Assembly: GCA_003255065.1 (NCBI GenBank)
Contig: QAOA01000967.1
Span: forward strand, 248,001-312,000
DNA length: 64,000 bases
Origin: Cercis canadensis
Lineage: Eukaryota; Streptophyta; Magnoliopsida; Fabales; Fabaceae
Direction of reading: 5' to 3'
Shown here: one piece after another, positions 55,703 through 64,000 of the stretch
How positions within the stretch are numbered: the first letter of the stretch is position 1
How the letters are laid out: the number at the start of each line of letters is the position of its first letter
The notes under the pieces: generated by a model
The model's database searches: none
Told to the model about the DNA's origin: nothing
What the model saw: only the letters and a program-made list of their open reading frames with translations
Made by a program: the position numbers and the translations under genes

Positions 55703-56340
55703 GTGTCATTGTTTTGTGAGAAACAAAATATTGTCATTCCAAATATGGATGATGCATTCATGACACAAGAAAGAACAAGGCGTAAAGTTGAAAAAGTTTT
55801 AAACTTACATCACTTTCAAGTTGAGGTATTCTATTAGGTGATTGATAGACAACTTCAAGATCTTAATAATATATTTACAAAAGTGAACATTGAATTGCTT
55901 ATTTGTGTAGCAAGCCTAAATCCAAGAGATATAATTTTTGCATTTGATAAGTAGAAGTTGATTTGTTTGGCTCAGTTTTATCTGTTAGAATTTTCTTTTG
56001 TGGAGCTTATAGGACTTGATAGTCAACTTGGAAACTATATCATAGATGTTCATTCTGATGATCAATTTTCTAAGTTAAATGGGACTAGTGTTTTTTTGAA
56101 AATGTTGGTGAAAACTAAAAAGCATATTCTGTATCTAATGATATATTTACTTCTGAAGTTAGCTTTGATTTTGCCCATGGCAACTGCAACAATTGAAAAG
56201 AGTTTCTCTGCAATGAATTTTGTAAAGAATCAAATGCGCAATCGTATGTGAGATAAACTATTGAATGATTGTGTGGTAACATACATAGAGAGAGGTGTTT
56301 TTGATAGTATTGAAAATGAAAAATCATATAACATTTTTAA
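55703..56340 (+). pseudogene. hAT superfamily transposase, C-terminal remnant
   Basis: The broken frame reads VIPNMDDAFMTQERTRRKVE, then LQDLNNIFTKVNIELLICVA, then FAFDK-stop-KLICLAQFY. It continues with LILPMATATIEKSFSAMNFV, NQMRNRM-stop and NDCVVTYIERGVFDSI. This is the end of a zinc-finger TTF-type hAT transposase, including the dimerisation region whose hallmark is the LPVATATVERSFSAM-like motif. Stops (for example at 55953 and 56251) and the lack of the N-terminal zinc finger and catalytic residues make it dead. It lies directly right of a CACTA-like element, which may have inserted in it. Confidence 0.78.
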
Positions 56341-57583
56341 AATATGAGGACAGTAGAGAGCAATTATAATTTGTAAAAGTTGAGGTGTCTAATAACTCAA
56401 ATGGTACACATTGGTATAATTGTAATTATAGTTAAGCCTTTTTAATTTCTTTTTTTTTTTTTTAAAAAAATAAGCATAGGAAACCTAATACAATAACCAA
56501 AATGTCATGGATACAAATTTCTTGCCACAAGTGTCACAAATACCCTGCCTAACATGTACACATGGCAAGAATTGATTGGTTGTTTGCATAGTGCACGGTG
56601 AAATAGAAATGGTAGAGTTGGTTAACTTGGTTTCTATATTAATTACATATTGGCCTTACTTATTTATCCACAAACTAATTGTAATTACAAAACGGTGCCT
56701 CACTATCCTCAGTTTCGTATTCCATCACCTCACAAGTCAAAATTGCCCTTTTGATTTTCATTTATTATTACTAATACCACCACCTACGTAAACCGTTGAA
56801 ATTTTATCATTAATTCAATTTTATGTCTTCTATTTCAAAAAGTTATACTAATTTATAAAATTTTCTAATGTACAAACCTACAATTTTATTCACATTATTC
56901 CACCTTAATTTTAATGGAACAATATTTTAAATTAACACACAATAAATATGAACAACCCACTCCCTTACCAATTTTGGGCCGTATACACATGACTTGTCAA
57001 TGTTTTCATTAATAAATAAGCATGAAAAAAAGTATGGGCATGTTCCAATTGAATTGAATGTCTTGGGATATTTTTCTAGCAATACTCGTAACTTTTTTCT
57101 TTATTATCAGTTTATTTTGATAAAAATTATTTCTAAAAAAAATATTCTATGGAAACTATTTCTATCAAAACAAATAGAACTTTAGCAAAATTATACCTAA
57201 ATATTTTTTTTTTTTGGAATTTTGAGTGGATTACACACTTAAAAGTTGAAATTGATATTAAACTAAGATTATTGTTTGATATTTCATGAGATTGTTTATA
57301 GTAACTATAATTTTCCTCAATTGAAAATAAAACAAAAGTAAAATTGGAAAGAAACGGGCTAGGCTAGGTGCTAAAATGAGCTAAACATATTTTTCATTTT
57401 ATACAAATTTGAAGCCCAAAAACAAAAGATAAGAAATAAAATAATTTATTAAAATGATCTTAACTAAACAAAATTATTTTGGCAAATGCAAAAAAAAAAA
57501 AAAGATATAGAAAAATACATTTTGTGATTTTCTAAGAAAGTAAAAAAAGGTTTGAACAAAATACGGTATCTACACTAATAAAA

Positions 57584-57586
<3 letters not shown>
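56341..57586. other. AT-rich intergenic DNA
   Basis: No gene seen. T-run near 56450 and A-run near 57490. Confidence 0.5.

Positions 57587-57626
<40 letters not shown>
57587..57626. repeat. (AT)n microsatellite
   Basis: About 17 uninterrupted TA units preceded by an A-run. Confidence 0.85.
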
Positions 57627-57627
<1 letters not shown>

Positions 57628-59744
57628 TCTAATAAGTACTATTTTTTCATATGTATTTATAATGCTCTATAAAACTGCACCTACACTAAACACAACTCAA
57701 TGAAAGATATTTTTATTTTTCATATTTCATAGTAAATGCTTTCTCTAACTGGTCGCTCCTTCAAAAGTTTGAAGTTCCTTTTTGTTTGTGCAGTTGTTTC
57801 ACTTCCAAACAAGTTGACACATGTCTTTCACTATAGGTTTGAGAGTACTATATATTATAAGTTTTCTAGTAAGCATATGTGTTTAACATAAACTACCATA
57901 TTCAAATTTTAACCCTTATTTTATAGGTAAAAAATGAAAAAAAAAATTCTATTATGCTAGTTGCGTTTTTGTAGACATCGTATTTTATTTAGGGATTGTT
58001 ATACATTTTTTTTTTCAAAAAAAAAGAGAAAAAAATAAAAAAAATATATATTATTTTTAATTGAAAAATTTTATTTTAAGGTCTTTAAGGCCTTTTTTAG
58101 TTTTTGAATCAAAGTTTTAATTTTTGAGCATTAGTCACTTCATTTTAATATAAGTTAAGAAGTCATTTGGTCCTTTTTCTTTAAATTTTAGTTTAGGACT
58201 TTTTGACTTATTTGATTTGTTTTAAATATTTTATTTGAACATAAAAATTATAATTTTTTAAGCTTTTAGTGATTTTGGATAAAAATTTATGTTTCGGGCT
58301 TGGTCTATTATGCTAAAACCCTAATTTTAGGACTTTTGGGCCCATCTAATTTTTTATTTTTCTAATTTTTTGGTCCAAATAAATTATATATATATATATA
58401 TATTTGGACTATTTAATTTATTTGAGGTTTAATTTGAGACCAATTAGATTAACTTAGGTCAAAGGTGGAGCTCTTTGGGTTTATTTTGACCTGATTTGAC
58501 TCAATTGACTTATTAAAGTTTTGTGATTTTTATTTTTGGTAAAAAAATTAAATAAATTTGTTAAAAATATGAAAGGAGATCAATTAGAGTTTAAGGAATA
58601 TTCTCAAGCATAAGTGAAAAGATTTAGTCTCAAGGAAGCTTCATGGAAGTTGCATGTGCAAAACAATTTTAGAAAAATTGCTAATGGGGCTTCTTAATCT
58701 TATTTTTACATAAAAAAAATATAAATTAGAGAGGTTGAAGTGTGCAATTCGGTAAGAAAATTTTGAAAAAAAATTATTAAATTTTTCATATGCCAAAACT
58801 AAAAAAAAAAAAGTGAGAGAAATGTACAAAAATGGTATGAAAGCGTCAAACTACCTTTAACTTACTCTTCAAGTTGAAAGGGTTGATTGTATTTAGAAAA
58901 AAAAAAAAAAAAAAAGGAAAGAGCCTCATAATATGTTCTCAAGGTGAAAACAATAAGGATGAGAGAAAACTTAAAAAAAAAAAAATAGATTAAAAAAAAG
59001 TTAAGAAAAAAGTGGAGAGTTTTTTAGTGTTCTTGATATTCTTGGAGAGAAAAACAAGAAACTAAGAGTGGTTTGAGCTTCTTGGAGTTGAGTTCTACAC
59101 TTTTGAGCAAGAAATATAATTTTTTTTGAAGAACACTATGTAATCTTCACTCTTCTTTTGATTTCTAATCGTTTTATTGTGAGTTTTTGTTTGAATATAT
59201 GTGAAATATATGTTTCTTTTTGTTTCCCTCTTGAATATCTTAATTTCATTTTAATTTCATGAGTTTCATTTTGATTTTTGTTATTTTTTTTCTTCTCTTG
59301 AATATCTTCTTGATATTTTGGTTTAATAAGAAGATTATATTTAGTTTCTATTTTGATTATGGTTGAATACTTAGTTTATTGTTGTTTTGCTTATTTTTAC
59401 CATATGGTATGATTTTGTTTAGAGTTGATCTTTTTATAGCATAGTCTTAGTTGATGGTATTTTATGTTTTACATGTTTTTTGCCATATTATTATTTTGGT
59501 ACTATTTGTCATGTCTTATTGGAGTTAGCATATTTTTTAGGATTTCTTTTTGAGCATTTTGTTTATTTTTTTTTTGTCTTTGTTTTATTAAATATGTTTT
59601 AGGGTTCTTGATTAAAAATTTAAATGATGTTTGACATTTCTTAAAAAATTTGTGTTTTGGTTATAATCTCTTGAATTTTGTCATGTTTAAAATTAAATTG
59701 GTCAATTGAGATAATAATTATCAAATTTAGTTTTTAAATGGTAA

Positions 59745-60290
59745 TTCTCGGATCTGTCAGTCCAACATTGGTAGTAGTTAATCTTTTGACCATAACTTCA
59801 ATTTTACAATCTCAAATGACATGGTACTTATCTTGTTAGAATCCTAAAATGCGTATCTTACACGTGTATAAATTTTTTATTTTTTTATGTCGCATTTGCT
59901 CTCAGTTTTAATTTGAAAATGGATGTTTTAACTATGCTGTGAGTTTGTTAGTTGATTCTAGCAGTGATCCGTCTTTTAACCATAAATTCAGTTTTATAAC
60001 CCCAAATGGTATGGTTACGATTTTATTATAATCGTAAGATGCGTATCCTATATGTGTATAAATTTTATATTTTTTTTGCATGTCTCATTTGCTCACAATT
60101 TTAATTTGAAAATGATTATTTTAATTGTACTGTGAAATTGTTAGTTAATTTTGGTAGTATTCTATTTTTTTGCCATAACTTGAGTTAGAGAGCTCATTTT
60201 GTATAATTTTCAATCATTTAGAACTATAAGATATTTTTCTATGTCATGTAAAATTTTGGAATGAAATCGTATTGACATGTGTTCTTAGAT
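59745..60290 (+). repeat. Three diverged tandem copies of a roughly 190-bp unit
   Basis: The motif ACCATAACTTCAATTTTACA (59789) recurs as ACCATAAATTCAGTTTTATA (59979) and as GCCATAACTTGAGTT (60172). Other shared blocks are AAAATGCGTATCTTACACGT / AAGATGCGTATCCTATATGT and ATTTGCTC(T)CA(G/A)TTTTAATTTGAAAATG. The period is about 190 bp. Confidence 0.75.
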
Positions 60291-62195
60291 TTTTTTTTAC
60301 AAATTTTTCCTGTTTTATGTTTTATTTTCTATCATTGTTGTTCTATTTTTCTTTATTTTTTTTTTTGTGTTTACTTGTTGTTCTTTTTTTCTTCTTTTTT
60401 AGAATTATTTGCATGCTAATTAAGAGTGTATATTGATTGCTCTATTTAACTAAATATTGTTGTCTTACTTTTCATGTCATTTTCATGGTTTTATTTTGAC
60501 TTTTAATTGTTGTCACATGTGCTTTAATATTGTATACATTTTCACTATAAGTTAACATATTTGCTCAGTATCCATAGGCCCCTTACTTATTAAGGGAGGG
60601 GTAGGGGTGACTTACTACCATAGGAATGACTCTCTTATATATCTAAGGTAAGGATAAATGTCACTTTAGGAACTGAAAAACGTGTGAACAAAGTGGAAAG
60701 ATTTAAGATGTAATTAGATTCATACATATCATATTTATAATTATTCGTAATTTATATTGGTTGCATGCTTATTTATTTAGTTTATTTTTACTATTAAAGT
60801 AAAAAAAAAATAGAAAAAAATGAATAAACATTTGTTTTAAATTTAGTTTTCGAAAATGAATTTTTTTTTTTGAGTTTTTGAACCGTCTTACGAATTACGC
60901 GAACTTTGATCCTTAATTAAAGTACGTAGGCATTTGAGGGTGACGAATCAAGTACAAATTTAAATAATTACTCATTTTTCTTTTATTTTCATTTAGGAAT
61001 AAAATAAATACAATTTGGCCATTACTTAATTTGTATAATTAATTTCAGGTAACCGTCTTTTAGACAAGTGTTGTAGGGTGCATAATATTTTTCCTACATA
61101 CAATTAAACTCTCGAACCCTCTCTAGTTGGTAGACCAAGTTTTTTTAAAAATAAAAGAAGTTTTTCAATTGTTCTTCGATTTTTAATACAATTAATGGTG
61201 ATTCCAAATTTTTTTTGAAAAAATTAATCTTTTTTTCTATGGTCATTATTTGCGTCATAACAATCTTCGAGTGCGTTGTGACAGTTTGACAACTGTACTG
61301 GAGAAATTCAGGAGTTAAGCCTAAGAAGTTAGTTATGCAAAATAGATGTGATTTTTTTTGTATTTTCTTTATCTCTTTGTTTATTTAATTTATGTTCATT
61401 ATTTACTTTGTGTATATATTATAATTTGTTTTTATCTTGCATTTGTAAGTAATTGTAATATATTCTATGTTTTTCCTTGCAGCGGGTAGATGTAGGATGA
61501 TGTTTGCTTGCTTCTCCTACACACACAAAGCACTAACACTCATACCTCATATACTCTTTTTGACTCTATATCCAAATCACTTTTAAACTTAAGGTTAGAT
61601 AGGGAGTGAGCATTATCCTAAAGTGGCTAAGTACACTTGCGATCTATGTGAAACTCCTACTTGAATTGCAACTTATCTTTTTAGCATGAGTAAATAGAGA
61701 GACTTTACCTTTCATCTATTCATGTCAAAAAAATAGGGTCTCTGTCATCTAGATAAGAGGCAATTTATAGTATTTTTGACTTTTAAGATGTAGAACAGAC
61801 TTAATAACTATGCATGTAATTTGACTGTATAGCCCATCATTTAGGGTAGACCCTGACCACTACGTTAAAATCCTTAAGTTTAAAAGTCAACCTATTCTTA
61901 AGACAATAGGGGAAGTATTTCTTCTCTATTTTCTTCTAGTTTCATTTTACTTTTTTTATTTTTTTTAAATACACCATCAATTTCTTTCGATAAATTTGGT
62001 TACATTTATTTTTCTGAATTTTTCAGTGATCAGTAAGAAGTTAAATTGTTAATATGGCCAGTTGAGATCTTATTTTTGAGAATTCTAAGACTTCACGAGT
62101 CTTCATATAAGGATATGTAATCACTACCAACTAAGGAGATATATTGTTTACTTAAAGGACTCCCTACCACATTGCCTAAGAGGCTCTGAGTCAAT

Positions 62196-62795
62196 ATGAA
62201 AGTCAATGATGTGATTGAGATATATCGTTTCTTCAAATTGTTGCCCATTGATGAAAAGACAACTTTCAATGAAAAATATGAAAAAGTTTGGAACTTACTA
62301 AAGGTTGAGGTGCACGAGATGGTCTTGGTTACCGTGGTGAATTTCTGGGATCCTACATACCGTTGCTTAATTTTTGGAGTCATTGACACAACCTTAACTA
62401 TTGAGGAGTATGCCTATATGCTGAGTTTACTATTGACTGCCCAAACTAAGGTGTACACTCATAATAAGAATAAAGTTGCTTTAGAAAGAGTTGTTGAGTG
62501 GCTAGGTGTACTTGTCGACACGGTGAAAAACAAGATGATACTAAAGGACACTAGCATGAATATATGGCTTATGACTTTCATAATATCTTACTTGCAAAGT
62601 TTTTTTAATAAAAGAGAATAGGAAAAATTGAGGGACCTAATTGCTTTGTGTAACTACAGACTCATCTTATTTTCGTCTGCAAAGAATGTTGTTAGCTTCT
62701 TAGTTGCTGATGTGTTACAACAAATTCTTGAGCACAAGATCAATCCAGTACCCACCATATTGGCTGACACATTTGGATATCTCAATTTTTGTTGA
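62196..62795 (+). pseudogene. DUF7745-like ORF1 protein of a Tat/Ogre-type retrotransposon
   Basis: The open frame from 62196 encodes FNEKYEKVWNLLKVEV, VTVVNFWDPTYRCLIFG and LTIEEYAYMLSLLL, then a stop after FFNKRE (62621). In the same region the sequence continues LRDLIALCNYRLILF, then NPVPTILADTFGYLNF and a further stop. The order matches the plant-mobile-type domain now called DUF7745 found in ORF1 of Ogre-like gypsy elements (FWDPxYRCFxF, T-EEY, NPVPxILAETFRSLN). Two stops make it non-functional. No protein function is established for the domain. Confidence 0.6.
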
Positions 62796-64000
62796 AGAAA
62801 GGGTAAGGGTAAACTCAAATGTTATTTGTAACTTTTATTTGTATGACTTTTCTACCAGTTGATAAACATTATTTTTAAATATTATTTAACCTTCATGTCT
62901 AATGTTTATCATCATCTCTTATGCTTAATTCTATGACTTAGGCTATATTTTGTGATTTGGGCTCTATGTTGGGCTTGAGGGTTTTTATCATTTAGCATTG
63001 TCATTTAGACCCTGTCTTAATATTTGTGACATATCTTGAGCTTCAAATCTCTAAAAATTGTGATTTAAGTCTTGTAAGAAAGCTAAGACACAGAGCTACA
63101 ACTTTTATGAAGACCTAATTTCTATCAAGAGCTGTCTTAGTGGTACCTTGACCCGAAGAATCTAACACTCGGACTTTTGGGCTGAGCCTACTTATTTAGG
63201 CTCAGTTTCCTCATCAGAAGTCCAAACCATGCAAGTGAAAGTTCATTTTGAAGCTAAGAGGCAAGCCTACACGAAGGGGTACTTTAGTAATTAGCTAGGG
63301 GCGGTTATTGATGCCATTTAGGGTATAGAATGGGAAGATCCAGATTTGGGCAATTATCATTCTTTTTCTCTTTTGTTTTTTGAAAACTCTCTTTTCTTCT
63401 TCCCTTTTTACACTGTTCCATTGCTTTTTGCTCTATTGGAGCTCGGATTGATGACTATGGAAGAGTAGAACACTTGTAATCAAGCTAGACTCCTGAATTA
63501 ATTCTGTTTGATTTTGAGATTTTGCACTTAATTAGATTAAACTTAATGCAATTCTATTCTTCTTTAGATTTTTGCATTGCTTTAATTTTTGTATGGATTC
63601 ATGAAGATTTCTATGATTTATATGGATGTTGAAGTATGAAATTGAATTTAGATTGATTGATCTTTAATCTGTTGTGTGAATTCAGAGAAGCTATACTATT
63701 GATGTTCGATTTTAAATTAATCTACTAATTGCTTATTCTATGTGATTGCAAGATTAGTGATTATATGTGGTTGAATCGAATCTTAAGTGATAATTCAGTA
63801 GGAACATTTGGTTATAATGTAGAGATTTCAGTTATAGCTAAAATTAATTAGCAGTGCTTTAATTATTGATTACTAATGTTCAATCTAGGATGAATCAAAC
63901 CGATTATTGATGGATGTTTAACTATGTTACATTTTTAGTCAATTGAATTAATCTTTGTTCAATTCTGTAATTTAAATTTAGCAATATATTATGTGTTACA
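62796..64000. other. AT-rich DNA, no gene recognised
   Basis: No conserved coding sequence. The stretch around 63290-63500 (CT-rich followed by a leader-like segment) could be part of another LTR, but no repeat partner is in the window. Confidence 0.4.

Larger units (their letters stand above)
57627..62795 (+). mobile_element. Degenerate gypsy LTR retrotransposon of Tat/Ogre type, 5' part
   Basis: From 60870 to 61320 the sequence has the features of the LTR end and primer region of Tat-lineage elements: AAGTACGTAGGCATTTGAGG, GTAACCGTCTTTTAGACAAG, and GTTGTGACAGTTTGACAACT resembling the usual TTGCGACAGCTTGGCGACTC. A leader follows, then an ORF with a DUF7745-like domain (62196-62795), the ORF1 product known from Ogre/Tat elements. 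The left border is not defined: the AT-rich DNA from 57.6 to 60.8 kb is taken as the LTR, including a 190-bp tandem repeat. Polymerase domains and a second LTR are not in the window. Confidence 0.5.

Noticed and set aside
1-64000. CRISPR arrays, bacterial operons, tRNA or rRNA genes.
   Set aside because: The window is eukaryotic nuclear DNA. The regular repeats are telomere-like, microsatellite or transposon-derived. No tRNA cloverleaf or rRNA segment was noticed by eye; a tRNA scan was not possible.

Overview
This is nuclear DNA of a flowering plant, probably a eudicot. Genes have introns with GT/AG borders, intergenic DNA is AT-rich, and every recognisable product is a plant family. I could not name the species. 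There are three single-base Ns (13829, 47666, 48140). Most of the window is transposable elements and gene fragments. Apparently intact genes are a HAK/KUP potassium transporter (15456-18591), an STP-type monosaccharide transporter (36997-38850, minus) and a small G-patch protein (40923-43279). A fourth is an NLR-derived leucine-rich-repeat gene (44878-46935, minus) that lacks the nucleotide-binding core.

Region 1 (1-34.2 kb) is a direct segmental duplication. Copy 1 runs from about 1583 to 11290 and copy 2 from about 13691 to 34205. Both hold, in order, exon remnants of a PP6-type protein phosphatase, a seven-exon HAK5-like gene, a small Pack-MULE carrying a DUF579-like fragment, and a CACTA transposon with a stretch of degenerate telomere-like repeat. 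Copy 1 of the transporter has a stop at codon 26 where copy 2 has Leu. Copy 2 reads through.

Comparing the copies gives a clean insertion history. After duplication, copy 2 received a hAT element (18952-19994, 8-bp target duplication, empty site visible in copy 1), a minus-strand copia retrotransposon (20722-25858), a PIF/Harbinger-like MITE (26573-27046) and a second, larger Pack-MULE (27109-29141). That Pack-MULE carries an ERF108/109-like fragment and a plastid phosphate-translocator exon. In copy 1 the CACTA element is cut off by a 5'-truncated copia fragment (about 11290-12531).

Region 2 (34.2-51 kb) is gene-bearing. A GC-rich hAT MITE (35606-36167) is followed by the STP gene, the G-patch gene and the NLR-like gene with possible 5' leader exons up to about 50.8 kb. 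The genes look independent; I see no pathway linking them.

Region 3 (51-64 kb) is repeat-dominated: CGGTT-rich hAT-like fragments, a MULE with long inverted ends (53067-55386), a short CACTA-like element abutting a broken hAT transposase (55703-56340), and a degenerate gypsy element of Tat/Ogre type (about 57.6-62.8 kb) with a DUF7745-like ORF.

The most notable theme is gene capture. Four elements from at least three distinct families (two related hATs, two MULEs) carry fragments of five host genes: GLK, a plastid-targeted protein, DUF579, ERF and phosphate translocator. All family assignments come from reading the sequence; no database search was run.
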